From positions 1 to 51,078 of the forward strand of contig CAMXKT010000004.1 of assembly GCA_947244595.1 (NCBI GenBank): a DNA stretch of 51,078 nucleotides. The letters run 5' to 3'. Made by a program: the position numbers and the translations under genes. This document shows, piece by piece, positions 7,635 through 15,104 of the stretch; position 1 is the stretch's first letter, and each line of letters starts with the position of its first letter. The notes beneath the pieces were generated by a model. The model did no database searches. It was not told the origin of the DNA and saw only the letters and a list, made by a program, of their open reading frames with translations. Source of the stretch: an uncultured Oscillibacter sp. GTDB lineage: Bacteria > Bacillota > Clostridia > Oscillospirales > Oscillospiraceae.

Positions 7635-8300
7635 ATGCTGCCTGCCACACGCCTAAAAAATCTCTACGCCGGTCCCCTGCCGCCCATGGCGCTGACGGAC
7701 TACGAGGCCATGAGCAAATTCCTGAACCAGGCGGCCCAGCGGTGCAAGGTGTCCGGGCGGAATTTCGATTTGTTCCTGGACTGGATCATCCATGCCCTGA
7801 CCATGAGCCTTACCTCGGACAGCGCCGCTCGGGTCTTCCTGCCCAAGACCAAGACGGGCCCCTTTGTCCTGGACGACCTGATCCCCATTTCCGGCCTTCC
7901 CCCGGTGGGAGAACGGCAGGTGCAGCTTAACGAGTGCGGCCTCATCGCCCCGGTGTGGAATAACGGCGCTCTTGAAGCCGCCCTGGAATCCCTGTATGAC
8001 AGCGGCTTTGCCGCTCTGGACGTGGACCAGCCCTTCGGGGGCGCTTACTTCCCGGAACTCCGGCTGGCGGTGATCGACTCTCCGTCGGACGTGGACATCC
8101 CCAATGTCCTGCGGGTCTGGAGCCGGGGAAGCGTCCGCCTCCCGGTCTATTCCTTAAAGGAGCTGGAGCCCCTGCTCAACACCGACGGGGAGACCTGGTT
8201 CATCCAGCACGACGGGTTTGAGCGGGAGGAGCCCGTTCAGGAGCCCCGGATGGCGGCGCTGTATAACTGCGGCCTCCGCCGCTACTGCGGCAAAGGCTAA
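7635..8300 (+). CDS. Hypothetical protein, soluble, 221 residues
   Basis: I do not recognise this family. The protein has no signal peptide or membrane segment. It starts MLPATRLKNLYAGPLPPMAL after a GGGGAGGT site, has a hydrophobic stretch around DLFLDWIIHALTMSLT, and ends in a Cys-containing CGLRRYCGKG. Codon use matches its neighbours and it has its own promoter, so it is surely a real gene. It stands alone between the sigma unit and a convergent small gene. The alternation of acidic and hydrophobic stretches suggests one globular domain. Confidence 0.75.
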   Translation: MLPATRLKNLYAGPLPPMALTDYEAMSKFLNQAAQRCKVSGRNFDLFLDWIIHALTMSLTSDSAARVFLPKTKTGPFVLDDLIPISGLPPVGERQVQLNECGLIAPVWNNGALEAALESLYDSGFAALDVDQPFGGAYFPELRLAVIDSPSDVDIPNVLRVWSRGSVRLPVYSLKELEPLLNTDGETWFIQHDGFEREEPVQEPRMAALYNCGLRRYCGKG

Positions 8301-8334
8301 GGCTTTTCGCCCCGGGAGCGCCGGTCCACAGCCG

Positions 8335-8556
8335 TCACCACTCCCGCTTGATCTCGGATTCCTCCACCTGATACCGGCGCAGGAACTCCCGGAAATCCTG
8401 GTCGTCACGAAGGAGCATCAGCTCTTCAAATCTGCCGCTGACCGGGTCCTTGAAGCCCGCTACCTGCTCCCCTGTGCAGATGCTGGAGCGGATGACGGGG
8501 AGCTTGCCGCCTCTGTCATAAGGAACCGCCGCCTGCTTTTTTCGCCTGCCGAACAT
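8335..8556 (-). CDS. Small conserved protein (often misnamed aspartate dehydrogenase)
   Basis: 73 residues. It begins MFGRRKKQAAVPYDRGGKLP and contains SSICTGEQVAGFKD and a C-terminal acidic helix (DFREFLRRYQVEESE). I recall similar small clostridial proteins with an ICTGEQVAGF core that databases label aspartate dehydrogenase without any catalytic domain being present; that name should not be trusted. The ATG at 8556 has an AAAGGA site 9 bases upstream; a TTG three codons earlier is too close to the site. A promoter about 165 bp upstream would give it a long leader. Confidence 0.72.
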   Translation of the reverse strand: MFGRRKKQAAVPYDRGGKLPVIRSSICTGEQVAGFKDPVSGRFEELMLLRDDQDFREFLRRYQVEESEIKREW

Positions 8557-8716
8557 CAGAACCAATCCTTTCCCGCCGTCGATGGAGACTCCATCCCCCG
8601 GCCGAAACGTCCCGTCGGGCGGCTTCCATGCCGCCCCTATCGCAAGGGCTCGCCGCGCCGCCGGAGCGGGGACCGCCTTTCTTGGCGTCTGCCGTGCGCT
8701 TCACGCGGACGGACTT
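8557..8716 (-). promoter_or_regulatory. Long GC-rich leader with stable hairpins
   Basis: If transcription starts from the promoter at 8723-8751, the mRNA of the small gene has a leader of about 160 nt. On the minus strand it contains GGGCGGC-N6-GCCGCCC, GATGGAG-TC-TCCATC just before the ribosome binding site, and GCCCT-N6-AGGGGC. I could not match it to a known riboswitch class. Confidence 0.4.
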
Positions 8717-8722
8717 TTTTTC

Positions 8723-8751
8723 AGTATAGCACGCCTCCGGAGGGAAGTCGA
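8723..8751 (-). promoter_or_regulatory. Sigma-A promoter (minus strand) of the small gene
   Basis: On the minus strand: TCGACT, 17-bp spacer, TATACT with an extended TGC before it. The rest of the gap to rplM (8752-8876) is AT-rich and shows nothing else clear. Confidence 0.6.
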
Positions 8752-8876
8752 GGACGATTTCCCCTCGGAGCTTTGATATGTCTCCCGATAATTTAAATTA
8801 GAACTTTAGAATTTGAGAGATTATAAGAGAAAAAGAGAGAAATCAAGAGTATTTGCGGCACAAGTTAAAAAGCCTG

Positions 8877-8905
8877 TTGACATTGCCGGGAAGCCATGGT
8901 ATAAA
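8877..8905 (+). promoter_or_regulatory. Sigma-A promoter of rplM-rpsI
   Basis: TTGACA (8877-8882), 17-bp spacer, TATAAA (8900-8905); predicted start near 8912. Confidence 0.85.
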
Positions 8906-8908
8906 TAA

Positions 8909-8950
8909 CCTTGCTCCGCAAGGAGCTCTTGATTTGTAAGACCAATTGGA
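8909..8950 (+). promoter_or_regulatory. Candidate L13 leader (autoregulatory) structure
   Basis: The 63-nt leader begins with a perfect hairpin GCTCC-GCAA-GGAGC (8913-8926), followed by CTCTTG and a short CCAATTGG palindrome. In many low-GC Gram-positives the rplM leader binds its own product L13. The position is right; membership of that RNA family needs a covariance search. Confidence 0.4.
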
Positions 8951-8974
8951 AAATATACTGATGGAGGAAAGACC

Positions 8975-9406
8975 ATGTCCACTTTTATGGCAAACAAGGC
9001 CAACATTGAGCGCAAGTGGTACATCCTGGACGCCGCCGGGAAGCCCCTGGGCAAGACCGCCGTCCGGGCCGCCGACCTGCTGCGCGGCAAAAACAAGACC
9101 ACCTTCACCCCCCATGCCGACTGCGGAGACAATGTCATCATTATCAACGCGGGAAAAGCCGTTCTCACCGGCAAAAAGGGCGAACAGAAGATGTACCGCA
9201 CCCACTCCGGCTGGGTGGGCGGCCTGAAGGAGACCCCCTACCGCATCCTGATGCAGGAGAAGCCCGAAGTGGCCATGCGTGTGGCCGTCCGGGGCATGAT
9301 GCCCAAGAACACCGTGGCCAAGGATTCCCTGAAGCGCCTGCACATCTACGCTGGCGCCGAGCACAAGCAGCAGGCCCAGAAGCCCATCGCCCTGGACGCT
9401 GAATAA
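8975..9406 (+). CDS. rplM: Large ribosomal subunit protein uL13
   Basis: 143 residues, the usual length. L13 is an early assembly protein of the 50S subunit that contacts 23S rRNA. The core motifs [48 protein letters not shown] and [19 protein letters not shown] are all typical. A GGAGGAAAG site precedes the ATG at 8975. It is followed 14 bp later by rpsI in the order conserved in almost all bacteria, from one strong promoter. Confidence 0.99.
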   Translation: MSTFMANKANIERKWYILDAAGKPLGKTAVRAADLLRGKNKTTFTPHADCGDNVIIINAGKAVLTGKKGEQKMYRTHSGWVGGLKETPYRILMQEKPEVAMRVAVRGMMPKNTVAKDSLKRLHIYAGAEHKQQAQKPIALDAE

Positions 9407-9420
9407 GGAGGAGGAAGCGT

Positions 9421-9825
9421 ATGTATCAGTCTAAGAAGCCTTATCTGTATGGTACGGGACGCCGGAAGTCCTCCGTCGCCCGGGTTCACCTGTTCCCCGG
9501 CGGAACCGGAAGCATCACCATCAACGGCCGGGACATCGACGATTACTTCGGCCTGGAGACCCTGAAAATGGTGGTCCGCCAGCCCCTGGAGGCCACCGGC
9601 AACACCGGCAAAATGGACATCGTAGCCACCGTCTCCGGCGGCGGCGTCACCGGCCAGGCCGGCGCCCTGCGCCACGGCATCGCCCGTGCCCTGCTGCTGG
9701 CCAGCGAGGACAACCGCCCCATCCTGAAAAAAGCCGGGTTCCTGACCCGCGATCCCCGTATGAAGGAGCGCAAGAAGTACGGCCTCAAGGCCGCCCGCCG
9801 CGCGCCTCAGTTCTCCAAGCGCTGA
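9421..9825 (+). CDS. rpsI: Small ribosomal subunit protein uS9
   Basis: 134 residues. S9 lies in the head of the 30S subunit and its C-terminal tail reaches the P-site tRNA; the tail here ends QFSKR, as in other bacteria. Further diagnostic segments are [36 protein letters not shown] and [18 protein letters not shown]. The first residues [13 protein letters not shown] are a little longer than in E. coli but normal for Firmicutes. An AAGGAGGAGG site is just upstream, and a strong terminator follows. Confidence 0.99.
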   Translation: MYQSKKPYLYGTGRRKSSVARVHLFPGGTGSITINGRDIDDYFGLETLKMVVRQPLEATGNTGKMDIVATVSGGGVTGQAGALRHGIARALLLASEDNRPILKKAGFLTRDPRMKERKKYGLKAARRAPQFSKR

Positions 9826-9843
9826 GTCTTTCCCCTTCGCTTC

Positions 9844-9876
9844 AAAAGCGGAGACCTCCGAGAGGTCTCCGCTTTT
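9844..9876. terminator. Bidirectional terminator after rpsI
   Basis: AAAAGCGGAGACCTC, 3-base loop, GAGGTCTCCGCTTTTT. The A run on the left lets it also end the convergent cwlJ-gerQ transcript. Confidence 0.9.
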
Positions 9877-9892
9877 TCATGCTTTCAGAGGC

Positions 9893-10585
9893 TTAATAGA
9901 AGCTGTTCATTCCCCGGTTCATGTCGCTGTTCAGACCGCTCTGCCGGAGGAGCTGGGCGCAGGCGTCCCGCTCCCGGGTGTCGTAGAACTCGATATATTT
10001 CAACGAATAGATATCGCAGGCGATATAGCGCTGGCGGCCGGGCTGGAAGATGATGATGTGATCATTTCCCACGTCGTGGAGGATCCCCTCCCAGGTGGTG
10101 GTCCCCTGGGTGCCGATGAGGAAAGTGGCGGTGACAAAGCTCCCCCGATTTCGCAGGAGCATGGCCTTCATGGAGCCCAGGAAGGCTTCGCTGGTGCTGG
10201 TGGGGGATTCGATGACCTCTATGGGCTGATGAGTCTCCAAGTCCAGGGTTCCGCTGCTGCCCTGGAATTCATTGCGGGCGGCGGGAACGCCTCCGGCAGC
10301 GGAGGGAGCGGACTGGGACTGAGCCGCCGGGGCAGGGTAGGCCTGGGGCTGCTGCATTGCCGGGGCGGGGTAGGTCTGGGGCCGCTGAGCCGCCGGGGCG
10401 CTGACGTCGGTGTCGGTGGTGGTGGTCGTGACAGGGACGGGGGCTCCATGGGCTCCCGCCGAGGCGGAGGCCGTGGTGGTGGTTGTGGTGGAAGTGGTGG
10501 TATGGGCGTGGGCGGCGGGCTGGGGAGCGCTGATTTCGGTGGACCAGTCTGTGATGGGCTGGGTCATATAGCGTGTGTTGGGCAT
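9893..10585 (-). CDS. gerQ: GerQ-like spore coat protein with long low-complexity N-terminus
   Basis: 230 residues. The C-terminal part (about residues 131-202) matches GerQ: SMKAMLLRNRGSFVTATFLI, then WEGILHDVGNDHIIIFQPG and YSLKYIEFYD. In B. subtilis GerQ holds CwlJ in the spore coat and is crosslinked there by transglutaminase. The first 125 residues are unusual: runs of Thr, then Ala/Pro/Gln repeats such as PQTYPAPAMQQPQAYPAPA. The ATG at 10585 is chosen because AGAGGT lies 5 bases upstream; a GTG three codons earlier overlaps it. It follows cwlJ by 12 bp, the same order as in Bacillus. Confidence 0.85.
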   Translation of the reverse strand: MPNTRYMTQPITDWSTEISAPQPAAHAHTTTSTTTTTTASASAGAHGAPVPVTTTTTDTDVSAPAAQRPQTYPAPAMQQPQAYPAPAAQSQSAPSAAGGVPAARNEFQGSSGTLDLETHQPIEVIESPTSTSEAFLGSMKAMLLRNRGSFVTATFLIGTQGTTTWEGILHDVGNDHIIIFQPGRQRYIACDIYSLKYIEFYDTRERDACAQLLRQSGLNSDMNRGMNSFY

Positions 10586-10597
10586 GATATACACCTC

Positions 10598-11038
10598 TCA
10601 AGTCTTGTAATATGCGTCGGTTGGGTTGTAGAAACAATGATCGCCAATGCGGGTCTGCCAATAACCCACGCCGGTGGGGAAAAAGCGCCGGCACTCGGGG
10701 CCGAAGGGGTTGTAGAACCAAAGCGATTCCGCCACGTCCGGCAGGCGGTTTCCAGCGATGGCCCAGTCCGCGATCTCGTAGTGAATGGCCTCGGGCCGCA
10801 TGTTGTATATGTTCTGGGGGTTGTAGGCGCCCCCCTCCGTCTCGCTGGCGCAGACGAACTGGTAGGGTTGGAAGATGATGTTGCGGATGCTGCCCTGGCC
10901 CACCCGGGCGTACTCGCCGCCCCGGGCGTGGACCCGGTTCATCACCACTCCCGCCACGGCCTTCATGCCGTTTTCCCCCTCGCCGCCCGCCTCGCACTCG
11001 ATCAGGCGCGCCAGCAGCTCCCGGTCGGAATATGCCAT
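10598..11038 (-). CDS. cwlJ: Spore cortex-lytic cell wall hydrolase CwlJ
   Basis: 146 residues, the CwlJ length, with only the SleB/CwlJ catalytic domain (Hydrolase_2) and no signal peptide or peptidoglycan-binding domain, as expected for CwlJ as opposed to SleB. The motif ARLIECEAGGEG at the N-terminus carries the catalytic Glu, and VAGVVMNRV and SLWFYNPFGP are conserved further on. The enzyme degrades muramic-lactam cortex during germination. AAAGGAGGA precedes the ATG. It forms an operon with gerQ, which supports both names. Confidence 0.93.
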   Translation of the reverse strand: MAYSDRELLARLIECEAGGEGENGMKAVAGVVMNRVHARGGEYARVGQGSIRNIIFQPYQFVCASETEGGAYNPQNIYNMRPEAIHYEIADWAIAGNRLPDVAESLWFYNPFGPECRRFFPTGVGYWQTRIGDHCFYNPTDAYYKT

Positions 11039-11074
11039 GGTGCATTCCTCCTTTGTCGCTGGTTCATGATACGC

Positions 11075-11106
11075 GAAAAACGCCCCGCTGGTGACAGCGG
11101 GGCGTT
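11075..11106 (-). terminator. Terminator of the glycosyltransferase unit
   Basis: On the minus strand AACGCCCCGCTG, loop TCAC, CAGCGGGGCGTT followed by TTTCG. It lies between the glycosyltransferase stop and the cwlJ start. Confidence 0.85.
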
Positions 11107-11119
11107 CCTCGTAACTTCC

Positions 11120-12253
11120 TCATGATTTCCGTTGTTCCCGAATGGCGGTGCGGAACATCTCCTCCGTCTGCTGGATGGAGCGGTCCAGGGCGTACTGCCG
11201 GGCGTGCTCGCCGTAGCGCTTCCCCATCTCCTCCCGCTCCTGGGGGTGTTCGAACCACCAGTCGATCTTCTCCGCGAGAGCGGCGGGGTCCCCGGCGGGG
11301 AACAGGCTCCTCTCATCCAGAGCGAACTGGGGCGTGGCGGACCGGGGAGAGTCGGCGATGACGGGCACCAGCCCGCAGGCGAAGGCCTCCATACAGCTCA
11401 TGGCTTCGATCTCCGCGTCGGAGGTGTGGACGTACAGGTCCGCCATGTGGAGGATCTCCAGCAGGCGGCCGGGCTCGTAGAACTCCATGACGATGGGGTT
11501 GGGCAGCTTCTCCGCCAGGCGGCGGTATTTCTTCTCCAGGGGTCCCTTGCCCGCCAGGATGACCTGGATGGCGTCCTTGTGGCGGCACTGGGCGCAGGCG
11601 TCGATCAGCACGTCCTGGCGCTTCTCCCCGGCGTAGCGGCCCACCATCAGCACGTTGAATTTTCCCCGCATCCAGTTTTCCTGAGGGCTCCGCCCGTAGG
11701 TGTACTGAGGGCTGATGCCGTTGGAGATGACGTGGAGCTGGGCGGTGTAGCCGTGGTCCCGGAGCTGGTTTGCGATCATGTTGCTGGGGCAGTGAATGTG
11801 GGTGAAGCGGTTGAAGAAGGTGTCCCGAAACTTGGTATAGACAAAGTCGTTCACCCGCTTGCTGTTGCCCATGTGGAGGGTGAAGGTGATGTTCTCCGGC
11901 TGGCAGTGGAAGGCCGCCGTGTGGGGGATGCCCAGGCGCTCCACGTGCTTGAGGCCCATGATGGCCAGGGGGGAGGGCATCATAAAGTGGACCACGTCCG
12001 CCCAGGCCGCCGCCTTCTCAAAGACGTGCTTGTTGGGGATGGCCAGGCGCATCCCCTGGCTGGTGATGAGGTGCTCTACGATGGGAAGGAATTTCATTTG
12101 CCGCACGGCGTATTTGTAGTCCGTGGGCTTCCCGGTGGCGATGACCCGGACCTCGTTCCCATGCTCTTTCAGGGCCGTGGCAAAGCGCCGGGCGCTGATG
12201 GTGGTTCCGTTGTTGGCGTCGTCGAACTGGTCGATGACCAAGACGATTTTCAT
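11120..12253 (-). CDS. Glycosyltransferase, GT-B fold, family 4 type
   Basis: 377 residues. The N-terminus MKIVLVIDQFDDANNGTTIS starts a Rossmann half with the glycine-containing acceptor-site loop. The C-terminal half has LMVGRYAGEKRQDVLIDA (sugar-nucleotide binding) and the E-x7-E motif in DAEIEAMSCMEAFACGLVPV, both typical of retaining GT4 enzymes. Relatives include diacylglycerol glucosyltransferases and mannosyltransferases, but donor and acceptor cannot be told here. No membrane segment; it probably works at the inner face of the membrane. It begins 16 bp after the TSCPD gene and shares its transcript. Confidence 0.88.
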   Translation of the reverse strand: MKIVLVIDQFDDANNGTTISARRFATALKEHGNEVRVIATGKPTDYKYAVRQMKFLPIVEHLITSQGMRLAIPNKHVFEKAAAWADVVHFMMPSPLAIMGLKHVERLGIPHTAAFHCQPENITFTLHMGNSKRVNDFVYTKFRDTFFNRFTHIHCPSNMIANQLRDHGYTAQLHVISNGISPQYTYGRSPQENWMRGKFNVLMVGRYAGEKRQDVLIDACAQCRHKDAIQVILAGKGPLEKKYRRLAEKLPNPIVMEFYEPGRLLEILHMADLYVHTSDAEIEAMSCMEAFACGLVPVIADSPRSATPQFALDERSLFPAGDPAALAEKIDWWFEHPQEREEMGKRYGEHARQYALDRSIQQTEEMFRTAIREQRKS

Positions 12254-12269
12254 ATCCCTCGCCGTCCCC

Positions 12270-12527
12270 TCAGCCCTGGGCCAGGGCTTTTTCCAGCCCC
12301 AGAGCCAGCTGATCCGGGCAGGAAGTGCTCTTGGCACCGCAGCCGATGCCCTTCAAACGCCGGATGGCCTCCTGGGCGGGCATGCCCTTCACCAGGGCCG
12401 AGATGCCCTGGAGGTTGCCGCTGCACCCGCCGAGGACCCGGAGGTCCTGGATGACGCCCTGGTCGTCCAGGTCCACCTGCATTTCACGGGAACAGACGCC
12501 GCGAGGCTGGAAAGTATATGTTTTCAT
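12270..12527 (-). CDS. TSCPD domain protein (TIGR03905 type)
   Basis: 85 residues made entirely of a TSCPD domain. Cysteines at 12 (RGVCSREM), 35 (LGGCSGNLQG), 63 (GIGCGAKS) and 70 (TSCPDQLA) are placed to bind a metal, and the motif that names the domain is intact. The domain also occurs at the end of cobalamin-dependent ribonucleotide reductases, but the stand-alone protein has no proven role. The ATG at 12527 has GAGGAG 7 bases upstream. Confidence 0.88.
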   Translation of the reverse strand: MKTYTFQPRGVCSREMQVDLDDQGVIQDLRVLGGCSGNLQGISALVKGMPAQEAIRRLKGIGCGAKSTSCPDQLALGLEKALAQG

Positions 12528-12576
12528 AGTGCCACTCCTCTTCAAGCCGCCGGGGACGGCGGACAGTCGTTTAACC

Positions 12577-12605
12577 TATATACCATAGCATAAAATTGGG
12601 AAAAA
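12577..12605 (-). promoter_or_regulatory. Possible sigma-A promoter of the TSCPD / glycosyltransferase unit
   Basis: On the minus strand TTTTTC, 17-bp spacer, TATATA. The -35 is weak and overlaps the terminator of the preceding gene. Confidence 0.4.
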
Positions 12606-12633
12606 GGCAAGCCCCGGAGGGGGCCTGCCTTTC
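12603..12633 (-). terminator. Terminator of the M23 peptidase gene
   Basis: On the minus strand AGGCAGGCCCC pairs with GGGGCTTGCCT, followed by TTTTCCC. Confidence 0.75.
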
Positions 12634-12638
12634 TGGGG

Positions 12639-13364
12639 TCAGTTCTTCAAAAATTCGTTGGGGTCCACCGCCTCCCCGTCCTGGGTGACGGAGAAGTGGA
12701 GATGGGGGCTCTGGGCGGCCTCGGCGGAGGCGGTGGTTCCCACGGCGCCGATGATCTGCCCGGCGGTGACCAGGTCTCCGGGCTCCACCGTGGGCTTGGC
12801 CTGAAGGTTGGAATAGGTGGTGGTATAGCCCCCCTGGTGGTCGATGGTCACGGTGGTGCCCATCAGGGGATGGTCCTCCACGGAGGCGACGGTCCCGGCG
12901 GTGGCCGCCAGCACCGTGGTTCCCGGCTTGGCGGAGATATCCACGCCGTCATGGGTCCGCCAGTCCGCCAGGGTGGGGCTGTAGACCAGCTGGTCCACGG
13001 AAAAGGCCATCAGGATTTCGCCCTTCAAGGGCTCCACAATCAGTTGGGGCGGCTCCGCCATCACCGGCGTGTCGTCCACCTCCACCTCCGGCATGGTGGG
13101 GACGATCTCCACCTCCACCGGGGCCGGGGCGGAGGCCTCCACCGGGGGTTCCTCGTTCTCCGGCTCCGGTTCCGGCTGGGGTTGGGGGACGTAGACGTCC
13201 TGGACCGGGGCGCTGACCGCCTCCGTAGGCGGCTCCTCCTCTACGGCGGGCTTGTCCCCGGCGAAGAGCAGATACCAGCCGCTCACCGCCGCGGCAATGA
13301 GACAGACGGCCAGCAGGAGGTAAAAGCCCGTGCCGCTGAGGACGGATTTCAGTTTGTGTTCCAT
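12639..13364 (-). CDS. Membrane-anchored M23 peptidase, SpoIIQ-like
   Basis: 241 residues. One transmembrane helix (about 13-34), a Pro/Glu/Val-rich linker (38-110) and a LytM domain (about 113-240). The zinc ligands of active M23 peptidases are present: H138 and D142 in THDGVDIS and H221/H223 in PHLHFSV. SpoIIQ of clostridia has this architecture and keeps these residues; it sits in the forespore membrane and pairs with SpoIIIAH. The sporulation role is inferred from architecture only; a general cell wall endopeptidase is the alternative. GGAGGA lies 8 bases before the ATG. Confidence 0.78.
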   Translation of the reverse strand: MEHKLKSVLSGTGFYLLLAVCLIAAAVSGWYLLFAGDKPAVEEEPPTEAVSAPVQDVYVPQPQPEPEPENEEPPVEASAPAPVEVEIVPTMPEVEVDDTPVMAEPPQLIVEPLKGEILMAFSVDQLVYSPTLADWRTHDGVDISAKPGTTVLAATAGTVASVEDHPLMGTTVTIDHQGGYTTTYSNLQAKPTVEPGDLVTAGQIIGAVGTTASAEAAQSPHLHFSVTQDGEAVDPNEFLKN

Positions 13365-13455
13365 GCAAGAGTTCCTCCCTCAATAGAAATAAGTCTGAGG
13401 GAAGTATGGACGGGGACAGGGAAAATTATACTGCCCCGGGAGGCATGGAACGCTT

Positions 13456-14292
13456 TTATTTTCGCCCCTCCAGGGCGGCGGCGTAGAGGTCGTTTTTGCT
13501 GAGGCCCGTGTGCTCCGCCACCTCTTTGGCGGCGTCCTTGAGCCGCTGCCCGGCGTCCACCAGGGCCAGTACCTGGGCCGCGCCCTCCTCCAGGGTGAGG
13601 CCGGCGGCTTCCCTTGGCTCCGCTCCGGCCACCACCAGGACGTATTCGCCCCGGGGGTCGTGCTCCGTGTAGTAGTCCGCCGCCTCGCCCAGGGTGCAGC
13701 GGCGGATCTCCTCGTGGAGCTTGGTCAGCTCCCGGCAGAGGGCGATCCGGCGCTCCGGGCCGAAGGTCTGACAGAAGTCCGCCAGGGTGGGGCGGAGCTT
13801 GTGGGGGGCCTCGTGAAAGATCATGGTCCGGATCTCATTTTTCAAGCTCTCCAGGTGCTCCCGGCGGCTGCGCTTGTTGACGGACAAAAAACCCTCGAAG
13901 GTGAAGCGCCCCGTGGGCAGGCCGCTGACGGCCAGGGCGTTCACCGCCGCGCAGCAGCCGGGGATGGAGGTGACGGTCACGCCGTTCTCCCCGCAGAGGC
14001 GGACCAACAGTTCCCCGGGGTCCGAGATAGCGGGGGTGCCCGCGTCGGTGACCAGGGCGCAGCTCTCCCCCGCCAGCAGGCGGCTGAGAACCGCCTGCCC
14101 GGCGGAGGCGGCGTTGTGTTCGTGATAGCTCACCAGGGGCTTTTTGATCTGGAAGTGATTCAGCAGTTTCAGGGACACCCGGGTGTCCTCCGCCGCGATG
14201 AAGTCCGCCGCCGCCAGAGTCTCCACCGCCCGGGGGGACAGGTCTCCCAGGTTGCCGATGGGCGTGGCCACCAGATACAGTGTTCCGCTCAT
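13456..14292 (-). CDS. rsmI: 16S rRNA (cytidine1402-2'-O)-methyltransferase
   Basis: 278 residues. RsmI methylates the ribose of C1402 in the decoding centre using S-adenosylmethionine. The tetrapyrrole-methylase fold is clear: LYLVATPIGNLGDLSPRA at the N-terminus, AAEDTRVSLKLLNHF, LVTDAGTPAISDPGE and the GRFTFEGFLS loop. The C-terminal helical region with HTGLSKNDLYAAALEGRK is the extension normally present in RsmI. GAGGAGG lies 7 bases before the start. It follows the TrmN6-like methyltransferase by about 90 bp that hold two hairpins, and these neighbours are commonly found together in Clostridia. Confidence 0.96.
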   Translation of the reverse strand: MSGTLYLVATPIGNLGDLSPRAVETLAAADFIAAEDTRVSLKLLNHFQIKKPLVSYHEHNAASAGQAVLSRLLAGESCALVTDAGTPAISDPGELLVRLCGENGVTVTSIPGCCAAVNALAVSGLPTGRFTFEGFLSVNKRSRREHLESLKNEIRTMIFHEAPHKLRPTLADFCQTFGPERRIALCRELTKLHEEIRRCTLGEAADYYTEHDPRGEYVLVVAGAEPREAAGLTLEEGAAQVLALVDAGQRLKDAAKEVAEHTGLSKNDLYAAALEGRK

Positions 14293-14326
14293 AGCGGGCC
14301 CTCCTCTCGAAAGTATGATTTAAGCC

Positions 14327-14364
14327 GTTTTGCTCGCCGCCGCAGACGGCGGCAACCGCAAAAC
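14327..14364. repeat. Nested hairpin upstream of rsmI
   Basis: GTTTTGC (14327-14333) pairs with GCAAAAC (14358-14364) around an inner GCCGCCG/CGGCGGC stem with a 4-base loop. It is in the leader of rsmI or between it and the previous gene. Confidence 0.5.
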
Positions 14365-14370
14365 ATGGCA

Positions 14371-14401
14371 TTTACTTCCGAACTTTAAGTTCGGAAGTAA
14401 A
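14371..14401. repeat. Perfect 15-bp inverted repeat across the trmN6-like stop codon
   Basis: TTTACTTCCGAACTT and AAGTTCGGAAGTAAA are separated by one base. The stop codon of the methyltransferase (14385-14387) lies in the centre. A short spacer like this favours a DNA palindrome over an RNA hairpin. Confidence 0.55.
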
Positions 14402-15104
14402 CACGGTCCAGCTCCGCCGTGGGGGAGCCGTCGGGGTTTTCTAAAATCAGCGGCGGTTCCACGACCAGGCCCGGCTTTCCGCCCCGGCGGGCCTCCAGCA
14501 GGACCAGGGAGGGGGCCCGTTCCGCCCGGGCGCAGACCAGCCGCAGGCGCTTGGGTTCCAGGCCGCTTTCCCGCGGGGCGCAGAGCAGGTCCGTCAGCCG
14601 CTCCGGCTTGTGGACCAGGCAGAAGCTTCCGCCCCAGCGCAGGAGCCGGGCGGCGGCCCGGCAGGTGTCCGCCAGGGTACAGGTCTCCTCCGTCCGGGCG
14701 GTCCGGCGGGCCTCGTCCTTGGGAGGGAGCCCGCCGGAAGGGGGGAAGTAAGGCGGGTTGCAGATGACCAGGTCAAAGCTCCCGGCGGGGAGGACGGTCT
14801 CCCGCAAGTCCTCCCGCCGGAAGATCAGGCGGTCCGTCAGGCCGTTTTCCGCCGCCGCCAGATCTCCCAGCTCCACGGCCCGGGCCTGGATATCCAGGCC
14901 CGTCACCGTTAAATCTCTCTGCCGCTGGAGCAGCAGGAGGCCCAGCAGCCCTGTGCCGCAGCCCAGGTCGCAGACCTTCATCCCCGGCTTTAGCCTGGGC
15001 AGGGAGGCCAGGAGGAAGCTGTCCAGCCCCGGGGGATGCTGTCCGTTTCCATAGACGAAGCGGAGGCCGCCGGGGCGGAGGGCCTCCCAACGCGGGGCCT
15101 CCAT
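14385..15104 (-). CDS. TrmN6-like tRNA(Val) adenine-N6 methyltransferase
   Basis: 239 residues. The SAM-binding motif CDLGCGTGLLG is at residues 45-55 and the N6-adenine/N-methyl signature NPPY at 116-119, as in E. coli YfiC (TrmN6), which methylates A37 of tRNA1-Val. The N-terminal RPGGLRFVYGNGQHPPGLDS segment is also typical of that group. The ATG at 15104 is fused to the stop of the NUDIX gene (TAATG), so translation is coupled. A longer upstream frame exists but lies inside the NUDIX gene. The exact substrate is inferred from family. Confidence 0.88.
   Translation of the reverse strand: MEAPRWEALRPGGLRFVYGNGQHPPGLDSFLLASLPRLKPGMKVCDLGCGTGLLGLLLLQRQRDLTVTGLDIQARAVELGDLAAAENGLTDRLIFRREDLRETVLPAGSFDLVICNPPYFPPSGGLPPKDEARRTARTEETCTLADTCRAAARLLRWGGSFCLVHKPERLTDLLCAPRESGLEPKRLRLVCARAERAPSLVLLEARRGGKPGLVVEPPLILENPDGSPTAELDRVYFRT

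Noticed and set aside
8557..8716. Assignment of the GC-rich leader to a known riboswitch
   Set aside because: I could not find the conserved cores of TPP, glycine, cyclic-di-GMP, SAM or lysine riboswitches, so only a structured leader is claimed.
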